Below, in pieces: positions 15,703 through 23,684 of a stretch of 64,000 nt of DNA. Both the position numbers and the translations under genes were made by a program. The number at the start of each line of letters is the position of its first letter. Position 1 is the first letter of the stretch. Source of the DNA: JANOBD01 sp031411495 (GTDB taxonomy: Bacteria; Planctomycetota; Phycisphaerae; Tepidisphaerales; Tepidisphaeraceae); assembly GCA_031411495.1 (NCBI GenBank), contig JANOBD010000148.1, positions 62,001 through 126,000 of the forward strand. The letters run 5' to 3'. Below the pieces are notes generated by a model. It saw only the letters and a program-made list of their open reading frames with translations. It did no database searches and was not told where the DNA came from.

Positions 15703-15956
15703 TTGAACCACGAAGACACTAAGGCACGAAGTTGTCTCCTGGGATTCGCAAGTCGGTCGGCTGTCGGGCCTGTTCTGTCTGTAACCACGGATAAACACAG
15801 ATCAACACAGATACTATGCGGAATTGTGACGGACGATTAGCCGCGCTTCGTTTCTGATCTGCGCTGGATTGTGGTTTCGTCTTTGAGAAGCCGCCAGTAA
15901 GCCGACAGGCATTCGGACGTCAGAAGACATCTTCGTGACTTCGTAGCTTCGTGGTG
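15703..15956. repeat. Second inverted CACGAAG-type repeat, with an ACACAGAT array inside
   Basis: The left arm GATTGAACCACGAAGACAC (from 15701) continues to 15733. The right arm (15931-15956) reads CTTCGTGACTTCGTAGCTTC then GTGG. Between them, 15781-15814 holds GTAACCACGGATAAACACAG and a further AACACAGAT copy, another short-repeat family. The 413-bp space between EF-P and the next gene (15591-16003) contains no credible gene. Confidence 0.6.
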
Positions 15957-16003
15957 AAAACGTCTTCAATTCGGTAGGATCGCCATGTTCCAAAGGAGCT
16001 TGA

Positions 16004-17092
16004 ATGAGAGCAATGGTCACCGGTCAGGTCGGCATCGATAAGGGCCCTTATCTGGAGGCGGTCGAGAAGCACGCGCGCGATCACGGCATCGATGTGAAGG
16101 TGTGCAACATCGGCAAGATGATGTACCAGGAGGCGCCCGACGTCCCCGCCGGCCGGATCCTGAACCTGCCCATTTCGCGGCTCAACACGCTCCGACGGGC
16201 GGTGTTCAAGGAAGTCCTGCAGATCGCCGAGAAGCACGAGCACGTGATCGTGAACACCCACGCCACCTTCCGCTGGCGGCACGGGCTGTTCGCCGCGTTC
16301 GACTACGACCAGATGAAGGAGTTTAACGCCGACGTCTATATCAGCCTGATGGACAACGCCGAGAGTGTTCACCATCGGCTCGCCAAAGATCACGACATCG
16401 ACCACACGCTCAAGGACATCATGATGTGGCGCGAGGAAGAAACCCTCGCCACGGAAATGCTCGGCAACATCCTCCGCGGGCATGGCAATTTCTTCATCGT
16501 CTCGCGCGGGCGCCAGAACCTGACGACGATGACGATGTACCGCCTGATCTTCGAGCGCAACAAGCGAATGAAGGTCTATCCGAGCTTCCCCATGAGCCAC
16601 GTGATGGACCTGCCGGATACGCTCAAGGAAATCGACAAGTTCCGTGCTCAGCTTGCCGAACACTTCATCACTTTCGATCCCGGCGATGTCGACGAGTTCG
16701 TACTTCACCTTCGCGCCACCAAGGCCAAGGAAGAGGGCAAGGAGGAAGTCGAAATCGAAACCGCGCTCGGCAAGACCATGTTCAAGACCGATGAGATCCT
16801 CGACATCTCCGGCGACATCATGGGCCAGATCTACGCCCGCGATTTCAAGATGGTCGACCAGAGCGACATGATCGTCAGCCTCGTCCCCGAATTGCCCAAC
16901 GGCAAGCCGGCGCTCTCGAGCGGCGTGGAGCGCGAACTCCACCACGCCTACGAAGGCGGCAAAGAGGTCTACGTCGTCTGGGCGTGCCGCGGCTATCCGA
17001 GCCCGTTCATCACCGAGACGGCGACCAAGGTCTTCCGCTCACTGGATGAGGCGATCGAGCACTTTAAGATGAAGGGATATATCAAGAAGTAA
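16004..17092 (+). CDS. P-loop kinase-like protein with C-terminal deoxyribosyltransferase-like domain
   Basis: A 362-aa protein of uncertain function. Residues 1-20 read MRAMVTGQVGIDKGPYLEAV, a Walker A-like loop in which the usual Ser/Thr after Lys13 is Gly. The next 150 residues look like a nucleotide-kinase fold (VIVNTHATFRWRHG, DVYISLMD). The C-terminal part (about 280-345) has the pattern of a nucleoside 2-deoxyribosyltransferase-like Rossmann domain: YARDFKMVDQSDMIVSLVPE, GVERELHHAYEGGKEVYVV. Between them is a Lys/Glu-rich, charged segment. A role in nucleotide handling is possible. AAGGAG precedes ATG 16004. Confidence 0.7.
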   Translation: MRAMVTGQVGIDKGPYLEAVEKHARDHGIDVKVCNIGKMMYQEAPDVPAGRILNLPISRLNTLRRAVFKEVLQIAEKHEHVIVNTHATFRWRHGLFAAFDYDQMKEFNADVYISLMDNAESVHHRLAKDHDIDHTLKDIMMWREEETLATEMLGNILRGHGNFFIVSRGRQNLTTMTMYRLIFERNKRMKVYPSFPMSHVMDLPDTLKEIDKFRAQLAEHFITFDPGDVDEFVLHLRATKAKEEGKEEVEIETALGKTMFKTDEILDISGDIMGQIYARDFKMVDQSDMIVSLVPELPNGKPALSSGVERELHHAYEGGKEVYVVWACRGYPSPFITETATKVFRSLDEAIEHFKMKGYIKK

Positions 17093-17118
17093 AAGGCGTA
17101 GGCGATGTCATCCAGAAG

Positions 17119-17152
17119 GAGCCATGCGGAGTGCTTGCCCTTCGCATGGCTC
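17119..17152. terminator. Hairpin after the P-loop protein gene
   Basis: GAGCCATGCG (17119-17128) pairs perfectly with CGCATGGCTC (17143-17152), with a 14-nt loop, 27 nt after the stop codon. No T-tract follows. It begins just after ATGTCATCCAGA (17105-17116), a phrase also found at 49855-49866, so this may be a dispersed repeat rather than a terminator. Confidence 0.4.
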
Positions 17153-17176
17153 GCTCTCCATGACCTATTATCTGCT

Positions 17177-17338
17177 ATGTCAATGCAACCGCACAATCCT
17201 GAACCCGGCATGTCGCCGAAAGAGAAGGCGCACTTTCGTTTCGCGATGATCCTGATTTTTTCGTGTGTGTTCGCGCTGCCCGTGCTGGGCGCGCTGTGGA
17301 TTCTCCTGATGCGCTGGGGTGTGCTCGCCCGGCCGTGA
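17177..17338 (+). CDS. Small single-pass membrane protein
   Basis: A 53-aa frame (51 aa if ATG 17183 is used). It has a short polar start (MQPHNPEPGMSPKEKAHFRF) and one hydrophobic span of about 20 residues (AMILIFSCVFALPVLGALWI) ending RWGVLARP. The charge layout suits an N-in inner-membrane segment. I do not recognise the family. The longer in-frame start at 17105 would translate the hairpin and is rejected. Confidence is moderate because length alone is not convincing. Confidence 0.5.
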   Translation: MSMQPHNPEPGMSPKEKAHFRFAMILIFSCVFALPVLGALWILLMRWGVLARP

Positions 17339-17392
17339 GATCGTGGCACGGGCCCGCGGAGCGTCGCCTACCGCTCAGGCGCGTGAAGTCTT

Positions 17393-18472
17393 TTGAATGA
17401 ATTGGATCAAGTCATCCTCCTGACTGGAACCGGAACGTCGGCGCTGGCGACGATCCGACTTGCTGGTCCACGCGTGAAGTCGTTTCTGGCCGAACACTTC
17501 TCTAAGTCGGTCGCTCCCGGCGCGATCGTCCACGGCACATTGCGCGACGAGGCCGGCGTGATCGACGATCCGGTCGTCGCGCTCGCCGCCGATTCGAGCT
17601 ATGCCGACATCACGCTCCACGGCGGCGCGTGGGTGGTGGAGGCGGCGATCGAATGCGCGCAGCGGGCGGGCTTTGTGCGACGGGATTCGCTGTCGCCGCG
17701 ATCCGCATTCCCCGATTCGGTCGACCTGCTCGATGCCGAGCTTCAGCTGGCGCTGCCGCTGGTCCGCACCGAACTGGCGGCACGGTGCCTTCTCTCACAA
17801 CCGCAAGCGTGGCGCGAGTGGATCGAATCTACGCCCGGCGAAGGTGCGATTCGTGAAGTGCTCAACGACCCGTTCCTTCGCCACCTGCTTCATCCGCCGA
17901 CCGTCGTCATCATCGGCCTGCCGAACGCGGGCAAATCGACTCTGGCCAACCAGCTCTTCGGCACCGATCGATCGATCGTCTCACCGATCGCCGGCACCAC
18001 GCGCGACTGGGTGGGCGAAGAGGCGAACCTCGACGGCCTGATCATCAAGCTGCTCGACACGCCCGGCCGACACGAGACAAGCGATCCGATCGAACGGCAG
18101 GCGATCGCGCAGAGTGACTCGATGATTCAGGCCGCATCGCTCGCGATCATCCTGTTGGATGCCTCGCGTGATTTCGAGTCGCAGGCGCATCTGCTTGACG
18201 TAATCGACCTCGACCGAGTCGTCGTCGCGAACAAGATGGACGTGGCGACTTCGGAGTGGTCGGCCGCGTTCCTTGAGGAAAAGTGGATCGTTCCGATCGT
18301 CGCGCAGCGCGTCGAGGCCGTGACGCGCATCAGTAAGGCGATCCGGTTGTACTTCGACCCGCTCGGTCGGCCGATCGATGCGGCGCGGTGCTGGACGAGT
18401 CGACAGGAAGACGTTCTCGAAGCGTCGATATCCGATCCGTCTATCCTTCGATCGTTGGCGGACGGCGCTTAA
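17393..18472 (+). CDS. MnmE/TrmE-like GTPase lacking the C-terminal Cys motif
   Basis: A 359-aa GTPase built like MnmE. The N-terminal folate-binding-type domain is short and divergent (MNELDQVILLTGTGTSALATIRLAGP). The helical and G domains follow: G1 GLPNAGKSTL, G2 AGTTRDW, G3 DTPG, G4 NKMD. MnmE modifies wobble uridines with MnmG and ends in a C-[IL]-GK motif; that motif is missing here, and the protein is about 100 residues shorter. It is therefore probably a paralogue without the tRNA-modifying step. The only in-frame start is TTG (17393 or 17402), with no clear ribosome site. Confidence 0.75.
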   Translation: MNELDQVILLTGTGTSALATIRLAGPRVKSFLAEHFSKSVAPGAIVHGTLRDEAGVIDDPVVALAADSSYADITLHGGAWVVEAAIECAQRAGFVRRDSLSPRSAFPDSVDLLDAELQLALPLVRTELAARCLLSQPQAWREWIESTPGEGAIREVLNDPFLRHLLHPPTVVIIGLPNAGKSTLANQLFGTDRSIVSPIAGTTRDWVGEEANLDGLIIKLLDTPGRHETSDPIERQAIAQSDSMIQAASLAIILLDASRDFESQAHLLDVIDLDRVVVANKMDVATSEWSAAFLEEKWIVPIVAQRVEAVTRISKAIRLYFDPLGRPIDAARCWTSRQEDVLEASISDPSILRSLADGA

Positions 18473-18831
18473 AACCGACTTCGTCGGAGCCGTTTTAACT
18501 CGTTGAGGCGAAGGTTGTTGCGCAAAGTTTGGGCCTGGAGCGCGCTGCGCGAAATCGTATTTTCGCGCAGCAACGGACCGAATTGAAAGCGTTCTTTGAA
18601 AGCCGAATAATCGACGGTTGCCAAATCCGGTGCGCGTTGCTCGTTGTTTCCCAAAATGTCTCACTTCGGAGCGTTTTCGGGTGCCCATCTTTTCGCGCAG
18701 CGCGAACCACACGGCCGCGTAAGGACTTGCGCGAAAACGGTGCGGGAGGTGCGTGGGTCATGCCGGGATCGACGCGGCCGCTTCCCGGTTTTTAGACACG
18801 CCGACCGTGGCGCGTATGATTCCGCGTCCCT
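18473..18831. other. Intergenic space with palindromes, no secure gene
   Basis: The region begins with CCGAC-TTC-GTCGG (18475-18487) then GTTTTAA, a possible weak terminator for the GTPase. CTGCGCGAAA (18545-18554) pairs perfectly with TTTCGCGCAG (18561-18570). Related TTTTCGCGCAGCGCGAA and GCGCGAAAA phrases recur near 18688-18735. A minus-strand 61-codon frame (18469-18654, TTG start) exists but has no family resemblance. Confidence 0.5.
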
Positions 18832-20235
18832 ATGGCAGGTTTTAATTACGATCTCATCGTTATCGGCGGCGGCCCCGCCGGGTATGCAGCCGCGATCCGT
18901 GCCGGACAGCTCAAAAAACGCGTCCTCTGCGTCGAGAAGGAAGCGCTCGGCGGAACCTGCCTCAATTGGGGCTGCATTCCCACCAAGGCGCTGCTCGACA
19001 ACACGAACCTCTATCGCAAGCTCAAGAAGGACTCCGATGCGTTCGGCCTGACTTTCGACAACCTGAAGGTCGATTTCACCAAGGTCGTCAAGCGCTCGCG
19101 CGATATCGCGAGCAAGCTCAGCAAGGGAATCGCCTTCCTCTTCAGCAAGTACCAGGTGAAGCATGAGGCAGGCGTCGCGACGATCCCCGCGAAGAACAAG
19201 GTGCTCATCACCAAGGCCGATGGCACCAAGGTCGAAGCGACCGCCGCCAACATCCTCGTCTGCACCGGCGCCCGCGCAAAGTCGCTGCCGGGAATCGAGT
19301 TCGACGGCAAGCTCGTCATCAGTTCGCGCGAGGCGATGGTGCTGACCGAAGTGCCGAAGAAGCTCATCATTCTCGGCGCCGGCGCGATCGGTTGCGAGTT
19401 CGCCGATGTCTACAGCGCGCTTGGGAGCGAGGTGACCATCGTCGAGTTCCTCGATCACCTGCTGCCTAACGAAGACGAAGACTGCTCGATCCTGCTCGAG
19501 CGGGTCTACAAGAAGCACAACATCAACATCCTCACCAGGCACAAGGCCGAGAAAGTTGAAAAGACGGCGAGCGGCGTGAAGGTGACCATCACCACGTCCG
19601 ACGGGAAAGACCCGCAGACACTCGAGGGCGACAAGCTGCTGATGGCCGTCGGCGTGACAGGGAACGTCGAGAACCTTTTCGGTAAGGACGTGCCGGTGAC
19701 GATCGAGAAAAATCACATCAAAGTGAACGGCTACCGAACGAGCGTCGAGGGCATCTGGGCCGCCGGCGATGTCATCGGGCCGCCGTGGCTGGCGCACGTG
19801 GCGCATCACGAAGCGGTGATCGCGGTCGAGACGATCTTCGGCATGAAGCCGCACCCGATCAACTACGCCCAGATCCCCGGCTGCACCTACACCCACCCGC
19901 AGGTCGCGAGCATCGGCCTGACCGAAAAGAAGGCGCGGGAGCTCGGCAAGCAGATCAAGATCGGCAAGTTCCCCTTCAGCGCCAGCGGCCGGGCGATGGC
20001 GAGCGGGAACACCGATGGCTTCGTCAAGCTCATCTTCGACGCCAAGTACGGTGAGCTGCTCGGCGCGCACCTGATCGGCGAGCACGTCACCGAGATGCTC
20101 GCTGAACTCGGTTTGGCGCAGAAGCTCGAAGCGACCGAAGAGACGATCCTAGAACTCATGCACCCGCACCCGACATTGAGCGAAGCGATCATGGAAGCGG
20201 CCGGCGCGGCCGACGGCAAGGCGATCCACATCTGA
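18832..20235 (+). CDS. lpdA: Dihydrolipoyl dehydrogenase (E3)
   Basis: A 467-aa flavoprotein that reoxidises dihydrolipoamide in 2-oxoacid dehydrogenase and glycine cleavage complexes. It has the FAD motif VIGGGPAGYAAAIRAG, the redox disulfide GGTCLNWGCIP (Cys43, Cys48), the NAD motif ILGAGAIGCEFA, the second FAD motif GIWAAGDVIG and the C-terminal His-Glu pair HPHPTLSE. No E1 or E2 gene is adjacent, so the enzyme probably serves several complexes encoded elsewhere. ATG 18832 follows a low-GC spacer without a strong ribosome site. Confidence 0.96.
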   Translation: MAGFNYDLIVIGGGPAGYAAAIRAGQLKKRVLCVEKEALGGTCLNWGCIPTKALLDNTNLYRKLKKDSDAFGLTFDNLKVDFTKVVKRSRDIASKLSKGIAFLFSKYQVKHEAGVATIPAKNKVLITKADGTKVEATAANILVCTGARAKSLPGIEFDGKLVISSREAMVLTEVPKKLIILGAGAIGCEFADVYSALGSEVTIVEFLDHLLPNEDEDCSILLERVYKKHNINILTRHKAEKVEKTASGVKVTITTSDGKDPQTLEGDKLLMAVGVTGNVENLFGKDVPVTIEKNHIKVNGYRTSVEGIWAAGDVIGPPWLAHVAHHEAVIAVETIFGMKPHPINYAQIPGCTYTHPQVASIGLTEKKARELGKQIKIGKFPFSASGRAMASGNTDGFVKLIFDAKYGELLGAHLIGEHVTEMLAELGLAQKLEATEETILELMHPHPTLSEAIMEAAGAADGKAIHI

Positions 20236-20289
20236 TCGCATTCGAATGGCGTTCTTGAAAATCGAGCGAGGAAATCGTGTACTCGGGCG

Positions 20290-22590
20290 ATGCCGACGCG
20301 CCTTCGCTCTCGCATTGCTTTCGATTTCGACTGGCTCTTTCGTTTAGGCGACGACCGGCACGCCGACCTCACCTCGTGGCGAGCGCTGAACCTGCCACAC
20401 GACTGGAGCATCGAGGGCGCTAGCACTGCGGACGCGCCCGGCGGCGGATCGCATGGCTTCTCTCAACATGGCATCGGCTGGTATCGGAAATCTTTCAAGG
20501 TCGATCCGGCCCACCGCGACCGCAGACATTTTCTTGAGTTCGACGGCGTTTATCACAACACGGACATCTACCTCAACGGTTATCACGTGGGCCGACAGGA
20601 GTATGGCTACATCGGCTTCGAACTCGATCTCACGCCGCGCCTCGATCTCGACGGCGACAACCTGATCGAAGTTCGCGTCGACAACTCCGATGTGCCCAAC
20701 TGTCGGTGGTACAGCGGCTCGGGCGTTTATCGACATGTGTGGCTGACCGCGGTTCACCCGACCCATGTGGATCACTGGGGCGTGCGCATCACGACGCCGC
20801 GCGTGGACGAAGGGTCGGCCGATGTGCTGGTCAGGACGCGGGTTCGCGGTGTCGCCCCGGCGACGTCGCTGCGGACGTCGATCGTCGACCACTCCGGGCA
20901 GACGGTCGCGCAGATGGAATCGATGAATCACCACGAGGGAGAGTTTACGCAGACGTTCACGCTCGATCGGCCACGCCGCTGGTCGCTCGAGGATCCGTGC
21001 GTCTATCGAGTGCTCAGCGAGGTGATCGTCAACGGCGAGATTGTGGACGACTTCCTCTCGCCAGTGGGAATCCGCACGGCGGTCTTTGACAAAGACCGCG
21101 GCTTCCTCCTCAACGGTGTGTCGACGAAGATGAAGGGCGTCTGTCTGCATCACGATGCCGGTTGCGTCGGCGCAGCGGTGCCGGATCGCGTTTTGGAACG
21201 CCGGCTGGAGATCCTCAAATCCGTCGGCTGCAACGCCATTCGCACGAGTCACAACCCGCCGGCACCGGAACTGCTGGAGATGTGCGACCGGATGGGATTC
21301 CTGGTCATCGACGAGGCGTTCGACAAGTGGGACGGAGAGTTTTCGCCGCACTGGTGGATGAAGCAGTCGAACTTCGCGAAGAACTGGGAGACCGACCTGC
21401 GTGCGATGCTCGACCGCGATATCAATCACCCGTCGGTTGTCCTCTGGAGCGTCGGCAATGAGACCGGGCAACCGGGCACGGACGAGGTCGATCCGACGCT
21501 CAGGCGGCTTGTCGCGTTCGCGCGGGCGCACGAATCGTCGCGGCCGATCACGGCGGCATTTGTGAATTCCAACGCGCCGACGCGTGATGAGCGCGTCGCC
21601 CGCGTCCTGCAGAGCGCGAGCCTGGTCGATGTGCTCTGTGTGAACTACCAGGAGCCGATGTATCGCCACTACCGCGCCGCCAATCCGGATCTCGTCGTCG
21701 TCGGCAGCGAAACGTTCAAGTACTGGCGCGGCAGCGAAATGCACGTTCACGCATTCGAGCCGGTGAATCCGTGGTGGGATGTGGACAAGGACGACTGCGT
21801 CGTTGGCGGATTCCTCTGGCCGGGCATCGACTATCTCGGAGAATCGAACACGTTTCCGATGCGCGGCTGGAGCAGCGGCATCATCGATACCTGTGGCTTT
21901 CTCAAGCCCGAGGGGTGGTTCCAGAAATCCGTGTGGAATGCGCGCGAGCCGGTCGTGCGGATCGCGGTTCACACCGGCGGAGCAGGCGGGCATGCGTGGT
22001 CGTGGAGCGCGCCGGCGATGGAGGAACACTGGAACTTTTCGCAATTCGAAGGAAAGTTGCTCCATCTGCAGACGCAGACCAACTGCGAGTCGGTCGAGCT
22101 GATCGTCAATGGCACTCCGTTCGGCCGGCGACAGGCGTGCGACTACGCCAATCGCGCAATCGCGTGGTACGTTCCGTACGAACCCGGCAAGGTCGAAGCC
22201 TTCGGGCGCAATGGCGAAGAGATCGTTGCGCGGCACGAACTGGTCACCAGCGGTGCTTCAGCTCGACTTCGAATCGAACTCGATCGCGCATCGCTCGCGG
22301 CGGATGGACAGGATTGCGTGCATGCGATCGCGACGGTGATCGATGAGCGGGGAATAACCGTGCCTGATGACATTCGCCCGCTCACGTTTCGCGTCGACGG
22401 GCCCGTCGATCTCATTGGCGTCGACAACGGGGATATGGCATGCGGCGAGTCGTACCTGGGGCCGACGCGGACCACGCGTGGCGGCCGCGCGCTGGCGATT
22501 ATCCGAGCCGGCCGCGCGCCGGGCGAAGTGGTGGTTCGCGTCGAATCGGACGGCCTCACATCGGACGAGGCACGTGTTGCGACGAGGTGA
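20290..22590 (+). CDS. Glycoside hydrolase family 2 protein (beta-galactosidase-like)
   Basis: A 766-aa GH2 enzyme. Order: sugar-binding jelly roll (LNLPHDWSIEG, DGVYHNTDIYLNGYHVG), immunoglobulin-like domain, TIM barrel with acid/base Glu391 (WSVGNETGQPG) and nucleophile Glu474 (VVVGSETFKYWRG), then a DUF4982-type and a final Ig-like domain. GIRTAVFDKDRGFLLNG is the usual barrel entry. There is no signal peptide, so the substrate is probably an imported oligosaccharide. Beta-galactosidase, glucuronidase or other GH2 activities remain open. With the GH42 gene it points to use of beta-galactosides. Confidence 0.92.
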   Translation: MPTRLRSRIAFDFDWLFRLGDDRHADLTSWRALNLPHDWSIEGASTADAPGGGSHGFSQHGIGWYRKSFKVDPAHRDRRHFLEFDGVYHNTDIYLNGYHVGRQEYGYIGFELDLTPRLDLDGDNLIEVRVDNSDVPNCRWYSGSGVYRHVWLTAVHPTHVDHWGVRITTPRVDEGSADVLVRTRVRGVAPATSLRTSIVDHSGQTVAQMESMNHHEGEFTQTFTLDRPRRWSLEDPCVYRVLSEVIVNGEIVDDFLSPVGIRTAVFDKDRGFLLNGVSTKMKGVCLHHDAGCVGAAVPDRVLERRLEILKSVGCNAIRTSHNPPAPELLEMCDRMGFLVIDEAFDKWDGEFSPHWWMKQSNFAKNWETDLRAMLDRDINHPSVVLWSVGNETGQPGTDEVDPTLRRLVAFARAHESSRPITAAFVNSNAPTRDERVARVLQSASLVDVLCVNYQEPMYRHYRAANPDLVVVGSETFKYWRGSEMHVHAFEPVNPWWDVDKDDCVVGGFLWPGIDYLGESNTFPMRGWSSGIIDTCGFLKPEGWFQKSVWNAREPVVRIAVHTGGAGGHAWSWSAPAMEEHWNFSQFEGKLLHLQTQTNCESVELIVNGTPFGRRQACDYANRAIAWYVPYEPGKVEAFGRNGEEIVARHELVTSGASARLRIELDRASLAADGQDCVHAIATVIDERGITVPDDIRPLTFRVDGPVDLIGVDNGDMACGESYLGPTRTTRGGRALAIIRAGRAPGEVVVRVESDGLTSDEARVATR

Positions 22591-22655
22591 GCCCGATTAT
22601 CGGTCGCGAATCCAAACCGTTAGGAAAACGTGTCGTTGAATTCGACGCTCTGTCA

Positions 22656-22859
22656 ATGGATCCGCTATCGCTCACGGCATCACTCTTCTTCGGAATGATC
22701 GGCACCGGACTGTTCATGTTCGGCAAGCGTGCCGGGCGGATCGTGCCGATCGGCAGCGGCATCGCGCTGATGATCCTGCCGTGCGTGCTGCCCGGCGTGC
22801 TGTCGCTCACGATCGTCAGCTCGCTGGTTGCCTCCGCGCCGTTCTTCATTCGCGAGTAA
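22656..22859 (+). CDS. Small two-helix membrane protein
   Basis: A 67-aa frame, MDPLSLTASLFFGMIGTGLF at the start, with two hydrophobic spans joined by KRAGRIVPIGSG and ending FFIRE. The pattern (MFGKRAGR after the first helix, GIALMILPC in the second) is typical of a small conserved inner-membrane protein seen in several phyla, of unknown function. ATG 22656 follows the GH2 stop by 65 bp. Its stop is 7 bp from that of the convergent HAD gene. Confidence 0.7.
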   Translation: MDPLSLTASLFFGMIGTGLFMFGKRAGRIVPIGSGIALMILPCVLPGVLSLTIVSSLVASAPFFIRE

Positions 22860-22868
22860 GTGAAAGCG

Positions 22869-23684
22869 CTAATCGCCGTCGAGGACGAAACGCTCGATCG
22901 CGACGGCAACCCCATCGTCGGCATTCGATGGCGCAATCCATTTCGCGGCCGCCTTTGCGGGCGCGCACGCGTTCTCCATCGCGATGCCGAGGCTCGATTC
23001 GCGAATCATTTCGATGTCGTTCTCGTTATCGCCGATTGCCATGATGCCGGTCGAGTCGATGCCAAGGTGCGTCGCGAGTGCGCGCACGCCCAGCCACTTG
23101 CTGGTGGAGGCGTTCATCATCTGCAGGAGGTCGGGATCGGTTCGGATGAATGTGACGCCAGTTCGAAAATCATGTTCCAGCGCCGCCCGCAGCGCATCGA
23201 TCTCGAACGGATCGGCGTGAAACATCAGCTTGGTCGCCGCGAGCGTCGAGAGCAATTCGATCGGTTGAATGAAGTCGGGTGCGAACAGCTTGCCGGTCTC
23301 CGTGGTGAAGCGCTCCTCGATCCTGTCGGTGTACCAGCGATCCAGGTGCTCGATGCTGATCACCGAATGGGCGAGCAGTGACCGCGCACGCGTCATGAGC
23401 GTGGAGCATGTCTCCGCGGGCAGCGGCGTGTGCTGGATCGCTTCGCGCGAGCGCGGATTCCAGAGGAGCGCGCCGTTGTAGTTCACCTGGGGCGCATCGA
23501 GCCCGAGCTCCTCCGCGATCGCGCGCACGCTACGCGGCGGCCTGGCCGTCGCGAGAACCGTTGGGATCATGCCGGCAGCGCGTCGTACCGCATCGCGGAC
23601 CCGTGGAGAGATCGTTCGATCCGGGCGCAGCAGCGTTCCGTCGATATCGAGTACCAGCATTCGCACTGAGGGTTTAGTTTCCAT
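22869..23684 (-). CDS. HAD-superfamily hydrolase, Cof type (IIB)
   Basis: A 271-aa phosphatase of the Cof/YidA group. Motif I is MLVLDIDGTLL with Asp13 and Asp15, a large C2-type cap occupies the middle (about residues 85-190), and motif IV is GIMAIGDNENDIEMI. It probably acts on sugar phosphates or nucleotides such as FMN or pyridoxal phosphate. Its ATG 23684 overlaps the last 11 nt of addA, so it is the last gene of the minus-strand unit starting at cimA. ATG 23660 (MLVLDID) is an alternative start. Confidence 0.88.
   Translation of the reverse strand: METKPSVRMLVLDIDGTLLRPDRTISPRVRDAVRRAAGMIPTVLATARPPRSVRAIAEELGLDAPQVNYNGALLWNPRSREAIQHTPLPAETCSTLMTRARSLLAHSVISIEHLDRWYTDRIEERFTTETGKLFAPDFIQPIELLSTLAATKLMFHADPFEIDALRAALEHDFRTGVTFIRTDPDLLQMMNASTSKWLGVRALATHLGIDSTGIMAIGDNENDIEMIRESSLGIAMENACAPAKAAAKWIAPSNADDGVAVAIERFVLDGD

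Noticed and set aside
18469..18654. 61-codon minus-strand small protein
   Set aside because: TTG start without ribosome site, no recognisable family, and it overlaps palindromes.
20344..22236. 630-aa minus-strand open frame opposite the GH2 gene
   Set aside because: No motif; the plus strand has complete GH2 catalytic residues.
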